In this document: positions 56,130 through 64,000 of the stretch, piece after piece
Position numbering within the stretch: the stretch's first letter is position 1
Layout of the letters: the number at the start of each line of letters is the position of its first letter
DNA from: Nocardioides lacusdianchii
Lineage (GTDB): Bacteria; Actinomycetota; Actinomycetes; Propionibacteriales; Nocardioidaceae
Length of the DNA: 64,000 nucleotides
Reading direction: 5' to 3'
NCBI RefSeq assembly: GCF_020102855.1
Contig: NZ_JADHZD010000010.1
Span: forward strand, 1-64,000
Position numbers and translations under genes: made by a program
The notes under the pieces: generated by a model
Seen by the model: only the letters and a program-made list of their open reading frames with translations
The model's database searches: none
What the model was told of the DNA's origin: nothing

Positions 56130-56741
56130 TCACCAGGCGCCGGGGAACCGCGCGGACCCCGCGATGGCCATCAGCGTGACCACGACGGACACGGCCGTCG
56201 CGATCAGCAGCGCCTGGCCGACGTAGCGCCGACCGGGCACGACGAGGAACGCCAGCCCGGCGAGCGCCACGAGCGCCGGCAGGACCCACGGCGCGAGGAC
56301 CGGCGACAGCACGCCCGCCACGACCGCGAGCCCGACGCCGCCGGCGGCGGCCTTCCCGAGCGGCACGGGGCGGGGTGCGCGCGGCAGCCCGACCTCGGTC
56401 ACGGGACCGGACTCGGGGAGCTGGTCGGGCGCCAGGACGCGCAGCAGCAGCGTCAGCGTCGCGGGGTCGGCCACGACCACGAGGTCGCGGTAGCGGTCCT
56501 CCACGGCATGGCGGCGTACGAGCTCGTCGAGACGGTGGCCACGGTCGACGTCGGGGAAGCGAACCGGCGCCAGGAGCACCTCCGGGACCGGCTCACGTCC
56601 GAGCGCCTCGACGACGCGCCTGGCCTCCACGGTCGGCGCGGTGAGGACGCGGACCGACGATCCCAGCCGGGCGCGCAGCCGCTCGACGTCCTTCGTCGAC
56701 GCCTGCACGCTCACCGTGAAGATGCGCTGGAGCTCGCTCAC
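56130..56741 (-). CDS. Membrane protein with soluble N-terminal domain, unknown family
   Basis: A 203-residue protein starting at GTG (VSELQRIFTV). Residues 1-115 form an alpha/beta domain with no motif I recognise ('STKDVERLRARLGSSVRVLT', 'RYRDLVVVADPATLTLLLRV'). Residues about 130-195 contain three hydrophobic helices. It converges on the small cysteine protein gene (18-base gap). It may be a pore or sensor, but nothing supports either. Confidence 0.6.
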   Translation of the reverse strand: MSELQRIFTVSVQASTKDVERLRARLGSSVRVLTAPTVEARRVVEALGREPVPEVLLAPVRFPDVDRGHRLDELVRRHAVEDRYRDLVVVADPATLTLLLRVLAPDQLPESGPVTEVGLPRAPRPVPLGKAAAGGVGLAVVAGVLSPVLAPWVLPALVALAGLAFLVVPGRRYVGQALLIATAVSVVVTLMAIAGSARFPGAW

Positions 56742-56796
56742 GCCCCGACGGTAGCGCCGCGGTCGGCGCCCGTGGGCGGCAGGCCCGGGAAGCGAA

Positions 56797-56920
56797 GCAG
56801 CGGCGCGACCCACGGGGGGAGGGTCGCGCCGCTGCGGGTGCGTTTGGGGCCGCCCGTCGCCTCCTGGGGGGAACCGTGCACCGGCGGGAGCTCGGAGCAC
56901 GGGTTGCGACGGGCGGCCCC
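56797..56920 (-). ncRNA. Possible structured RNA: long stem followed by terminator-like hairpin
   Basis: On the minus strand a region bounded by perfect 15-nt arms (GGGGCCGCCCGTCGC / GCGACGGGCGGCCCC, 56846-56860 and 56906-56920) contains an inner stem (56872-56879 with 56897-56905). Ten bases further downstream comes a second perfect 15-bp hairpin (GCAGCGGCGCGACCC / GGGTCGCGCCGCTGC, 56797-56835), then TTCGCTTCCC. It lies in the 299-base gap 56742-57040 downstream of the receiver-domain gene. It may be a small RNA, a 3' UTR or a repeat; no known RNA family was recognised. Confidence 0.35.
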
Positions 56921-57040
56921 GCGGAACGCGGCCGCTTCATGACGTACAGCGTTGGGACGACGCCGGGTGTTACGCACTCGCGGAGAAAAGCTTCAGCTGG
57001 TCTGGACCGGATGACGGACTGGGCGTCGGGGGTCCACCGA

Positions 57041-57472
57041 TCAGCGCGACATCGGGCAGTCCTCAGCAAGCCGGTCCCGGACGGCCTGCTCGATCAGGAG
57101 GTCGAGATCCTTCAGTCTCACGGGTTTGCGCAGCACGGTCCCCACACCCAGGTCCTTCAGCAGGTCGTCGTTCTCGACGGCCCACGCGGTCACCATCACG
57201 ATGCGCATCGACGGCGCCACCCCGGGGTGGGCCGACAGCCACCGCACCACTCCGGCCCCGTCCAACCGGGGCATCGTGAGGTCGAGCAACATCACGTCGA
57301 ACGACTCCTGCTGCAGGATCTCCACCGCGTGCTGGCCATCGTTCGCGGTGCGTGCGAGATGCCCGGCGCGCTCGACGAAGCGCGAGAACACGTCGCGGAT
57401 GTCCTCGTAGTCGTCGACGACCAGGAACCGCAGCTGGGGTGCCGGAGCAGCGCTACCGGACTGTGGGGGCAT
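57041..57472 (-). CDS. Stand-alone response-regulator receiver domain
   Basis: A 143-residue CheY-like protein: 'LRFLVVDDYEDIRDVFSRFV' with the acidic pair, phospho-acceptor Asp in 'VMLLDLTMPRLDG', Thr in 'IVMVTAWAVEND', Lys in 'VLRKPVRLKDL'. There is no output domain and no histidine kinase nearby, so the partner must be elsewhere. The ATG at 57472 (MPPQSG) is chosen as coding character starts there. The preceding 200 bases hold no gene. Confidence 0.87.
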   Translation of the reverse strand: MPPQSGSAAPAPQLRFLVVDDYEDIRDVFSRFVERAGHLARTANDGQHAVEILQQESFDVMLLDLTMPRLDGAGVVRWLSAHPGVAPSMRIVMVTAWAVENDDLLKDLGVGTVLRKPVRLKDLDLLIEQAVRDRLAEDCPMSR

Positions 57473-57675
57473 ACCTGCTCGCCTACCTTGCTCGAGGTTG
57501 AGGACCGATGACGAGCCACCGCTGCACTCGGCACCGCCTGACCGACCTGCCCCTCGTCGACCACCCGGGTCGCCGCACGATGTCGGCCAAGCCCCGTAGT
57601 GAAGCACCGGCACGTGCTGCGCCCACGGGTTTTCGCAAGATTGCGACCTGAAAGTGTCCCGCTCCGGCGTACGCA

Positions 57676-57713
57676 GAACGCCCCTCACCGGTTGCTGCAG
57701 GTGAGGGGCGTTC
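57676..57713 (-). terminator. Terminator downstream of tRNA-Ala
   Basis: GAACGCCCCTCACC and GGTGAGGGGCGTTC form a perfect 14-bp stem with a 10-nt loop, seven bases beyond the encoded CCA end of the tRNA on the minus strand. Confidence 0.7.
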
Positions 57714-57719
57714 CGTTGG

Positions 57720-57795
<76 letters not shown>

Positions 57796-57876
57796 ATGCG
57801 CCTCACGGCGCGTCGCAAAGATACACGAGCGCTGCGGGGGCGACCGAATCGCCCCGCGCGTGCCGTGGATCCCGGC

Positions 57877-58761
57877 TCAGGCGCCGCTGGCGCGGCGGGC
57901 CTCGTCGGCCTCGCGCGCGGTCCGGGCGGACTCCTCGGCGGAGCGGGCGATGGCCGAGTCGGAGTCGGAGTGGCCGCTCGACCACACGCCGGTGGAGTCG
58001 AGGTCGATCGTGGAGACCGTACGCCGCTGGGCGGCCGGCTTGCCGACGTAGGTCGGCAGCGTGGTCGGCACCATGTCCCACCCACCGAGGACCGGCGCGG
58101 GCTCGGTGACGACGGCCGGGACCTCATGGGCCGGGGTCTCGTCGACGCGCGAGGGGACGGCGGGGGCGCGCGGCTGCGGCGGCGTCACCGGCATCTCGCC
58201 GGTGAGGTCGAAGTCGTCGTCCTGCGGCGGCAGGCCGATCTCGATGGCCGAGCGGGGGGTGCGCTGGCGACGCTCGGCGCGCACCGAGACGCGGCAGGCG
58301 ACCAGCCAGGCCAGGAGCAGGGTGACCGGGGCGGCGACCCACCACCAGGTGATGACCGCCGTGGCGGCGAGGCCGATGACGACGGCGTTGGCGAGCACGA
58401 GCAGCGCCAGGACGTTGCGGCGACGGCGGGCGGCGCGTCGCGCGGAGGCGCGCTCGGCCAGCGGCGGCGTACGCCGGGCGACGGGGGCAGCCGGAGGGGC
58501 GGCCGGGGACGCGACGACGGGCGTCGAGACGCGGGCCTTGGTTTCGACCGGCGGGCGCAGCGCGGCGCGGATCGGCGAGACCACGAGGCGTGCGTTGCGT
58601 CGGTCGACCGGCTCGCGGCGCGCGAGGACGCGCATCCTGTGGGAGAACTTCTCGACCGACCTGCTGCGCACGACCTCGTCGTGGTGCTTGAGGGCCTTGG
58701 GGATCAGGTAGACGGCCCACGCCACGGCAAGGGCGACGAAGATGAGAGCGCTCAGGTCCAC
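57877..58761 (-). CDS. Membrane protein, candidate Glp receptor (GlpR-like)
   Basis: A 294-residue protein with an N-terminal membrane helix ('LIFVALAVAWAVYLIPKAL', residues about 6-24). A basic cytoplasmic stretch follows ('HRMRVLARREPVDRRNARLV'), then two closely spaced helices (about 115-157) and a long polar, Pro/Ser-rich C-terminal region. The order UGPase-moeA/glp-rimJ-membrane protein matches Rv0993-Rv0996 of M. tuberculosis. In Corynebacterium the gephyrin-like Glp and its membrane receptor GlpR, encoded in this arrangement, link FtsZ to the membrane. Assignment as GlpR is by position and topology, so it is inferred. Confidence 0.65.
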   Translation of the reverse strand: MDLSALIFVALAVAWAVYLIPKALKHHDEVVRSRSVEKFSHRMRVLARREPVDRRNARLVVSPIRAALRPPVETKARVSTPVVASPAAPPAAPVARRTPPLAERASARRAARRRRNVLALLVLANAVVIGLAATAVITWWWVAAPVTLLLAWLVACRVSVRAERRQRTPRSAIEIGLPPQDDDFDLTGEMPVTPPQPRAPAVPSRVDETPAHEVPAVVTEPAPVLGGWDMVPTTLPTYVGKPAAQRRTVSTIDLDSTGVWSSGHSDSDSAIARSAEESARTAREADEARRASGA

Positions 58762-58821
58762 GGCCCGAGCGTAGGAGCGCAGGACCCGAGCGGGGCGGAT
58801 GTCAAGTGGTGTGTCGCAGAA

Positions 58822-59382
58822 CTACTGATGTGACTGGTGTGCCGAGAGCCGGGCCACGACGCCCTCCGGCGCCTCCTCCGCGGTGATCGCGAAGATCCGG
58901 TGGTCGCGCCAGGCGCCGTCGATGTGCAGGAAGCGCGGCGCGTAGCCGACCTGCTCGAGGCCGAGCTTCTCGACCACCCGCAGCGAGTTGGTGTTCTCCG
59001 GGCGCACGCAGATCTCGAGGCGGTGCAGCCCCACCGGACCGAGGCAGTGGTCGATCACCATCGCGACCGCGCGCGGCGCGACACCGCGTCCGGCGACGTC
59101 CGCGGCGACCCAGTAGCCGATCGAGCCCCACTGGGCCGACCCACGGGCCACGTTGCTCACGGTGACCTGGCCGACGAAGCGGCCACCCACCTCGACGACG
59201 AAGGGCAGGCACAGCCCGTCCTTGGCCTGGCGCAGCAGCGAGCGCGTGACGATCTTGTACGACGACGGGCGCGGTGCCGCTCCGGGCGGGACCGTCGCGT
59301 CCCACGGGCGCAGCCAGTCGTGGTTGCGGGTGCGCACGGCCTGCCACTCGTCGGCGTCGGAACGACGCAGGGAGCGGACCAC
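58822..59382 (-). CDS. rimJ: GNAT acetyltransferase, RimJ/RimL type
   Basis: At least 186 residues. 'VVRSLRRSDADEWQAVRTRN', 'WGSIGYWVAADVAGRGVAPR' (the acetyl-CoA-binding RGxAPR-like loop) and 'LHRLEICVRPENTNSLRVVE' identify the RimJ/RimL group, which acetylates ribosomal-protein N-termini or other amines. The GTG at 59382 is the first clear start, but similarity-like sequence continues upstream (SPGWPARLESEG), so the true start may be a CTG near 59430 overlapping the mogA end. Confidence 0.8.
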   Translation of the reverse strand: MVRSLRRSDADEWQAVRTRNHDWLRPWDATVPPGAAPRPSSYKIVTRSLLRQAKDGLCLPFVVEVGGRFVGQVTVSNVARGSAQWGSIGYWVAADVAGRGVAPRAVAMVIDHCLGPVGLHRLEICVRPENTNSLRVVEKLGLEQVGYAPRFLHIDGAWRDHRIFAITAEEAPEGVVARLSAHQSHQ

Positions 59383-59426
59383 GACCCCCTCGGACTCGAG
59401 CCGGGCGGGCCAACCTGGTGACGTGG

Positions 59427-59903
59427 TCAGTGGTCGCTCCCGACTACTTGCTCGACCGCGTGGCGCAGCACGGGCTCGAGGACGCCGAGGCCGTCCTTCA
59501 CTCCCCCGCGCGACCCGGGGAGGTTGATGACGAGGCAGTCCCCGACGATGCCGGCGAGGCCGCGCGAGAGCATCGCGGTCGGCACGCCCTTGGCGACCCC
59601 GGCGGCGCGGATCGCCTCGGCGATGCCGGGCACCTCGCGCTCGAGCAGCGGCGCGGTCGCCTCCGGGGTGCGGTCGGTGGGCGTCAGCCCGGTGCCGCCG
59701 GTGGTGAGCACGACGCGGGCGCCGGCCTCGACCGCGGCGGAGATCGCCTCGCGCACCGGGTCGCCGTCGGGCACCACAGCGGGGTCGGCGCAGTCGAAGC
59801 CCTGCGCGCGCAGCCAGTCAACGATCAACGGCCCGGTCTCGTCGGCGTAGACGCCCGCCGCGGCCCGGTTCGACGCCACGACGACGCCCGCGCTCAGACT
59901 CAT
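59427..59903 (-). CDS. mogA: MogA/MoaB-type molybdopterin adenylyltransferase
   Basis: A 158-residue MoCF-domain protein. 'VVVASNRAAAGVYADETGPL', 'VVLTTGGTGLTPTDRTPEAT' and 'INLPGSRGGVKDGLGVLEPV' hold the molybdopterin-binding residues. It activates molybdopterin by adenylation before metal insertion by MoeA. It starts 14 bases after the moaC stop, in a moeA-moaC-mogA run. Confidence 0.88.
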   Translation of the reverse strand: MSLSAGVVVASNRAAAGVYADETGPLIVDWLRAQGFDCADPAVVPDGDPVREAISAAVEAGARVVLTTGGTGLTPTDRTPEATAPLLEREVPGIAEAIRAAGVAKGVPTAMLSRGLAGIVGDCLVINLPGSRGGVKDGLGVLEPVLRHAVEQVVGSDH

Positions 59904-59916
59904 CGCGCCCACTGTG

Positions 59917-60384
59917 TCACCGCTTCCATGGGCCCGACCGGCCACCGGACTTGGTCTCGACGCGGATGTCGGTGATGACCGCGGCCTTGTCGACCGCCTT
60001 CACCATGTCGACGACGGTGAGGGCTGCGACCGACACGGCGGTCAGCGCCTCCATCTCGACGCCGGTGCGGTCGGTGGTGCGGACGGTCGCGGTGATGTCG
60101 ACCGAGTCGTCGCCGACCGCCAGGTCGACGGTGACGCCGGAGATCGCCAGCGGGTGGCACAGCGGGATCAGCTCGGGGGTCTTCTTGGCGCCCATGATCC
60201 CGGCGATGCGGGCCACCGCGAGCGCGTCGCCCTTCGGCACGCCCTCGCCGCGGAGCAGCTCCACGACGGTGGCGCTGACCAGGACGCGACCGGTCGCGGA
60301 CGCCGTACGCGCCGTGACGGGCTTGTCGCCGACGTCGACCATCCGTGCGGCACCGGACTCGTCCACGTGTGTCAGGCGGTCCAT
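59917..60384 (-). CDS. moaC: Cyclic pyranopterin monophosphate synthase
   Basis: A 155-residue enzyme that completes cyclic pyranopterin monophosphate in molybdenum cofactor synthesis, acting after MoaA. 'LTHVDESGAARMVDVGDKPV', 'IPLCHPLAISGV' and 'EALTAVSVAALTVVDMVKAV' are diagnostic. Its ATG overlaps the moeA stop (TGATG). moaA is not in the window. Confidence 0.94.
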   Translation of the reverse strand: MDRLTHVDESGAARMVDVGDKPVTARTASATGRVLVSATVVELLRGEGVPKGDALAVARIAGIMGAKKTPELIPLCHPLAISGVTVDLAVGDDSVDITATVRTTDRTGVEMEALTAVSVAALTVVDMVKAVDKAAVITDIRVETKSGGRSGPWKR

Positions 60385-61613
60385 CAGAACTCCTCGTCGA
60401 GCTTGCGGATCGCCACCATCTCGCCGGCCGTGACGGCGGTGACGTCGGCCGGGACCTCGATGAGGCAGTTGGCCGTCGCGAGGTCGCCGAGCAGGTGCGA
60501 GCCGTGACCGCCGACCGGCGAGACGAAGGTGCCGCCGCGGTCGGTCTCGTGGAGGCCGCGGACCAGCTGCACCTTGCCGTCCGGCGAGGACAGGCCGTGG
60601 GTCAGGCGCGCACGGGCCGTCGGGCGGACGTAGGGCAGCTTGCCCATCATCCGGCGGATCGCGGGCAGCACGAACATCTCGAAGGAGACGTAGGACGAGA
60701 CCGGGTTGCCCGGCAGGGTGAAGACCGGGGTGTCGTCCTCGCCGATCGTGCCGAAGCCCTGCGGCTTGCCCGGCTGCATGCCGACCCCGCCGAACCACAT
60801 CGTGCCGTGCTGGGACAGCGACTCCTTGACGACGTCGAAGTCGCCCTCGCTGACGCCGCCGCTGGTCACCACGATGTCGGCGCGCACGAGCTGGTCGCCG
60901 AGCGCCTCGGTGAAGGCGTGCGACTCGTCGGGCACGATGCCGACGCGGTAGGCGATCGCGCCGGCCGCACGGGCGGCGGCGGCGAGGAGGTAGGAGTTGC
61001 CGTCGTAGATCGAGTCGTGGCCCAGCGGGGTTCCGGGGTCACGCAGCTCGGAGCCGGTGGAGATCACCACGACCCGCGGGCGCGGGCGGGTGCGCACGGT
61101 GGCGCGACCGACCGCCGCGAGCATGCCGAGGTGGCGCGGGCCCAGGACCGTGCCCTCCTCGAGCAGCATGTCGCCCTCGGTGATGTCGTCGCCGGTGGGG
61201 CGGATGTGCTGGCCGGGCCGAGCCGCCCGGCTGATGCGCACGCTCGCGACGCCGCGGTCGGTCCACTCGTAGGGCACGACCGTGGTGGCACCGGCCGGGA
61301 CCGGGGCGCCCGTCATGATCTTGACCGCGGTGCCCGGCGACATCGCCAGGATCGAGGACTGTCCGGCACCGATCTCGCCGACGACGGGCAGCGTGACGGG
61401 GGCGTCCTCGCTCGCGCCGGCGACGTCCTCGGCGACCACGGCGTAACCGTCCATCGCAGAGTTGTCGAAGCTCGGCAGCGAGATCGGGGCGACGACGTCC
61501 TCGGCCAGCGCGAGGCCGAGGGCCTCCATCAGCGGCTGCGGGAACGCCTGCAGCGGCGAGACCGTGGCGAGGATGCGCTCGACGTAGTCCGCCACGGGCA
61601 GCAGGTCAGCCAT
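60384..61613 (-). CDS. MoeA / gephyrin-like protein (Glp)
   Basis: A 409-residue MoeA-family protein. 'PLPVVGEIGAGQSS'-type domain II strands, 'IMTGAPVPAGATTVVPYEWT' and domain III 'VVTSGGVSEGDFDVVKESLS' and 'TLPGNPVSSYVSFEMFVLPA' are present. Two roles are possible: molybdate insertion into molybdopterin, favoured by coupling to moaC and mogA, or the gephyrin-like cell-division factor Glp, favoured by its place between UGPase and rimJ plus the membrane protein. It overlaps the UGPase 3' end by eight bases, so these genes are co-translated. Confidence 0.88.
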   Translation of the reverse strand: MADLLPVADYVERILATVSPLQAFPQPLMEALGLALAEDVVAPISLPSFDNSAMDGYAVVAEDVAGASEDAPVTLPVVGEIGAGQSSILAMSPGTAVKIMTGAPVPAGATTVVPYEWTDRGVASVRISRAARPGQHIRPTGDDITEGDMLLEEGTVLGPRHLGMLAAVGRATVRTRPRPRVVVISTGSELRDPGTPLGHDSIYDGNSYLLAAAARAAGAIAYRVGIVPDESHAFTEALGDQLVRADIVVTSGGVSEGDFDVVKESLSQHGTMWFGGVGMQPGKPQGFGTIGEDDTPVFTLPGNPVSSYVSFEMFVLPAIRRMMGKLPYVRPTARARLTHGLSSPDGKVQLVRGLHETDRGGTFVSPVGGHGSHLLGDLATANCLIEVPADVTAVTAGEMVAIRKLDEEF

Positions 61614-63009
61614 GCTTCTCCTGCTCGTCGAGGACGGTGCCGCCCTCGACGCGCTTGGCCGACGTCGCGTTGAGGGCCACCTCCCCGACGACCTTCACCC
61701 CGCGGCCGAAGGTCCAGTCGCCCTCGACGGTGAACGAGTCGGCCTCGCGCAGCGACGGGGCCCCCTCCGGGAACCGCTTGTCGAAGTCGCCGACCAGCTT
61801 GTAGAAGTCGCCGTCGAGCGCGACGTAGGGCACCTTGTCTCCTCCCTGGTCGAGCACGAAGTCCTTGCCGAGGTCGTAGACGTCGGAGCGCAGCACCAGC
61901 AGGTCGTCGGTCGTCTTCACCGGCACGAAGCGGTCGCGACCCACCTCGATCGTGCGGGCCCCCTCGAAGACCTCGATCGCGGCACCCATCGCCGTCTCGA
62001 TCTGGATCACCTTCGGGGTGCCGGGGTCGGCCGGGTCGAGGTTCTTCACGTTGCGGATCAGGGGAAGGCCCAGGATGCCGCCGCGAGCGTCGAGCGCCTC
62101 GGTCATCGCCCGGAGGTCGAACCACAGGTTGTTGGTGGAGGAGAAGCGGTGGCGCCCGAGGTCGGCCAGCGCCTCCTTGTCGGCGTCCAGGGTCTGCGCC
62201 GACTCGCGCAGCACGATGCGCCCGTCCTCCTTGCGGCGGGCGAAGTGACCGCCCTTGCGGTCCGAGGGCGTACGCCGCACCGCCTCGATCGCGAAGGGCG
62301 CCCCGCTCGCGGCGAACCAGCCGGCGACGCGCGCGTCGGGCACGGCGCCGAGGTTGTCGGAGTTGGAGACGAAGGCGTAGCGGTAGCCGGCGTCGAGCAG
62401 CTGCGCGAGCAGCCCGGTGCCGCGCAGCGCGGTGTAGAGGTCGCCGTGGCCCGGCGGGCACCACTCGAGGTCGGGTGACTTGGGGTAGGCGGCCGGCATC
62501 AGGTCGGCCTCGAGGAGCTTGGGCTCCTTGTTCTGGAGGAACTCCAGCGGCAGGCCCTCGACCGGCAGCTCGTCGTAGCGGGCCAGGGCGGCCATCGTGT
62601 CGGCCGAGGTGCGGAAGGAGTTCATGAACATCAGCGGCAGCGTCGCGTCGTACTGCTGGCGCAGGTGCAGCACCTGGCGGGCGATGATGTCGAGGAAGCT
62701 CAGGCCGCGGCGCACGCACAGCAGCGACTTCGCGCGGTCCATGCCCATCGACGTGCCGAGCCCGCCGTTGAGCTTGATGACGGCCGTCTTGCGGATCGCC
62801 TCCGCGGCCACGTCGTCGGCGACCTCGACGTCGTCGAGCGCCTCCATGTCGAGCGGCTCGATCGAGTCCTCGGCGATCATGCCGGTCTCGCCGTGCTCGA
62901 GGAGACGGTAGTAGTGCGCGAACGTGTCGATCGCGACCTCGTCGACGCCTGCGCTGCGCATCTTCTCGCGCGCCAGGTCGAGGCCGCGGCCGTTGCCCTT
63001 GCTTGCCAT
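61606..63009 (-). CDS. UTP-glucose-1-phosphate uridylyltransferase, eukaryotic UGP1 type
   Basis: A 467-residue UDPGP-family enzyme making UDP-glucose. The nucleotide-binding loop is 'IKLNGGLGTSMGMDRAKSLL' (near residue 78), with 'LEFLQNKEPKLLEADLMPAA', 'WCPPGHGDLYTALRGTGLLA', 'YAFVSNSDNLGAVPD' and a C-terminal beta-helix-like part with 'VPVKTTDDLLVLRSDVY'. This is the long, eukaryote-type UGPase rather than the 300-residue bacterial GalU. It occupies the position of galU (Rv0993) in mycobacteria, so it looks like a non-orthologous replacement. Confidence 0.92.
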   Translation of the reverse strand: MASKGNGRGLDLAREKMRSAGVDEVAIDTFAHYYRLLEHGETGMIAEDSIEPLDMEALDDVEVADDVAAEAIRKTAVIKLNGGLGTSMGMDRAKSLLCVRRGLSFLDIIARQVLHLRQQYDATLPLMFMNSFRTSADTMAALARYDELPVEGLPLEFLQNKEPKLLEADLMPAAYPKSPDLEWCPPGHGDLYTALRGTGLLAQLLDAGYRYAFVSNSDNLGAVPDARVAGWFAASGAPFAIEAVRRTPSDRKGGHFARRKEDGRIVLRESAQTLDADKEALADLGRHRFSSTNNLWFDLRAMTEALDARGGILGLPLIRNVKNLDPADPGTPKVIQIETAMGAAIEVFEGARTIEVGRDRFVPVKTTDDLLVLRSDVYDLGKDFVLDQGGDKVPYVALDGDFYKLVGDFDKRFPEGAPSLREADSFTVEGDWTFGRGVKVVGEVALNATSAKRVEGGTVLDEQEKHG

Positions 63010-63031
63010 GGTTCGATCGTAGGCTGCTCAC

Positions 63032-63628
63032 GTGGACGTGCACGACTGGGGCGACGCGACGATCGCCAAGGGCGCGCTGCGCGACCAGGTGCTGGCGGCC
63101 CGGCGACGGCGCCCGCTCGACGCCGGCGCGGAGCACGCGGCCGCCCTCGCGCAGGTCGCGCTGGGTTGGGACGCGGTGCGCTCGGCGGCCACCGTGGCGG
63201 CGTACGTCTCGGTCGGCAGCGAACCCGGCACCGGCCTCCTGCTCGACGCACTCGTCGCGGCCGGCAAGCGGGTGGTCGTCCCGGTGCTGCTGCCGGACAA
63301 CGACCTCGACTGGGCGGCGTACGCCGGACCGGGCTCGCTCGCCGCAGCGACGCGCGGGCTCCTCGAGCCCTCCGGACCGCGGCTCGGCGTCGACGCCGTC
63401 CGCACCGCCGACGTCGTCCTCGTCCCCGGCCTGGCGGTCTCCCCCACCGGCGAGCGCCTCGGGCGCGGCGGCGGGTCGTACGACCGGGCGCTGGCGCGGG
63501 TGCCTGCCGGGACGCCCGTGGCCGTCGTGCTCCACGACGACGAGGTCGGGCTCCCCGTGCCCACCGACCCCCACGACGTGGCGGTGGGGTTCGCGCTGAC
63601 GGGGGCGGGGGTCGCGGTCCTGTCTTAG
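63032..63628 (+). CDS. 5-formyltetrahydrofolate cyclo-ligase
   Basis: A 198-residue ATP-dependent enzyme returning 5-formyl-THF to 5,10-methenyl-THF. 'AKGALRDQVLAARRRR', 'VAAYVSVGSEPGT' and 'PTGERLGRGGGSYDRALARV' are family features. It starts at GTG, 22 bases from the divergent UGPase start, as in mycobacteria (Rv0992c). Confidence 0.93.
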   Translation: MDVHDWGDATIAKGALRDQVLAARRRRPLDAGAEHAAALAQVALGWDAVRSAATVAAYVSVGSEPGTGLLLDALVAAGKRVVVPVLLPDNDLDWAAYAGPGSLAAATRGLLEPSGPRLGVDAVRTADVVLVPGLAVSPTGERLGRGGGSYDRALARVPAGTPVAVVLHDDEVGLPVPTDPHDVAVGFALTGAGVAVLS

Positions 63629-63642
63629 GGATTCCTCAGAGG

Positions 63643-64000
63643 TCAGCCCGCCGGCGTCAGCACCAACCGGTCCTCGGCCGCCGCCTCGACGGCCTCGCGG
63701 CTGTAGGCCCAGGGCAGGGTCTCGCCGTCGACGTAGAGCTCGGTCTGGTCGGAGTAGTGCGACGACGCCGGGTGGCCGGAGACGCCGGTGAGGTTGATCC
63801 AGCGCGAGTCGTCGAAGTCGGCGAGCGACACGACCATGCGCATCGACGGCGCGGCGGTGACCTCGTAGCCCTCGGCGGCGTTCCAGGAGGTGGCGTCGAC
63901 GATCGACGACCCGCCGCCGACCTGCCAGCCGTCGCGGTTGAAGAGCCGCTCGACCGGCGCGATGCCGGACTCGCCGAGGGTCGCGTTGCGCAGGTTCATC
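63643..64000 (-). CDS. Penicillin acylase family protein, C-terminal part (cut by window edge)
   Basis: Only the last 118 residues are visible. 'GGGSSIVDATSWNAAEGYEV', 'SMRMVVSLADFDDSRWINLT' and 'GVSGHPASSHYSDQTELYVD' match the end of the beta chain of penicillin/acyl-homoserine-lactone acylases, Ntn-hydrolases cleaving amide bonds of N-acyl compounds. The frame is open at the window end. It converges on the cyclo-ligase gene with a 14-base gap. Confidence 0.85.
   Translation of the reverse strand, partial: MNLRNATLGESGIAPVERLFNRDGWQVGGGSSIVDATSWNAAEGYEVTAAPSMRMVVSLADFDDSRWINLTGVSGHPASSHYSDQTELYVDGETLPWAYSREAVEAAAEDRLVLTPAG

Overview
The window looks like chromosome of a high-GC Gram-positive actinobacterium, most likely Nocardioides or a close relative (Propionibacteriales). 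Grounds: G/C at nearly every third codon position outside one island, actinobacterial LexA boxes (TCGAAC-N4-GTTCGA type), a coenzyme-B12-dependent class II ribonucleotide reductase with NrdR, a TamR/trans-aconitate methyltransferase pair, an rpfB-type resuscitation factor, and two gene orders also known from Mycobacterium: miaB..miaA-dapF-hflX..lexA/LysM-nrdR, and pmt/rsmI-tatD-rpf-rsmA-ispE together with the FthC/UGPase/Glp/RimJ/GlpR block.

Layout. 1-4971: accessory island with a possible IS3-type transposase scrap at the left edge, a TY-Chap/YbjN-like protein, and a translationally coupled NUDIX hydrolase plus PLD-helicase-DUF3427 protein in less GC-rich codons. 5100-8592: nrdR-nrdJ on the minus strand, with paired NrdR boxes and two DnaA boxes upstream. 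8919-12187: small membrane protein and a secreted DUF6318/PKD/PQQ-propeller operon. 12497-14855: SOS core, a LysM division-inhibitor-like gene with a LexA operator cluster, a short-chain dehydrogenase and lexA. 14875-22041: flavoprotein, repeat array, sulfotransferase, DivIVA-like protein, DinG helicase, 43-residue protein, fused SecDF. 22224-36326: M14 peptidase, hflX, secreted P-domain/thrombospondin-3 protein, SDR, dapF, gamma-glutamyltransferase, DHFR-like protein, miaA and miaB. The miaA-miaB gap holds a plus-strand accessory cluster ending in an AbiEi/DUF559 endonuclease-like gene flanked by inverted copies of an 81-nt palindromic element.

36584-41852: secreted GH16 enzyme, 2'-5' RNA ligase-like protein and a glutamate-type ABC importer (gluABCD). 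41957-48908: hot-dog protein, decayed kinase, VOC protein, tam/tamR, ABC-F ATPase, flotillin and its NfeD-like partner. 49015-56741: ispE, rsmA, rpf, tatD, rsmI, protein mannosyltransferase and two small genes. 56742-57795: possible structured RNA, lone receiver-domain protein and tRNA-Ala(CGC). 57877-63628: GlpR-like membrane protein, RimJ, MogA, MoaC, MoeA/Glp, eukaryotic-type UGPase, and divergent 5-formyl-THF cyclo-ligase. The right edge cuts a penicillin-acylase-family gene.

Themes. Replication and damage control are concentrated here: RNR supply and its repressor, LexA, the SOS LysM protein and DinG. Ribosome and tRNA maturation (MiaA, MiaB, RsmA, RsmI, HflX) and cell-envelope growth (DapF, Rpf, Pmt, GH16, DivIVA, Glp/GlpR) make up much of the rest. 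Several dispersed palindromic repeat families sit between genes, and two lie inside coding sequence (nrdJ and the ABC-F gene). The left island and the 81-nt element system are the best places to look for undescribed biology.
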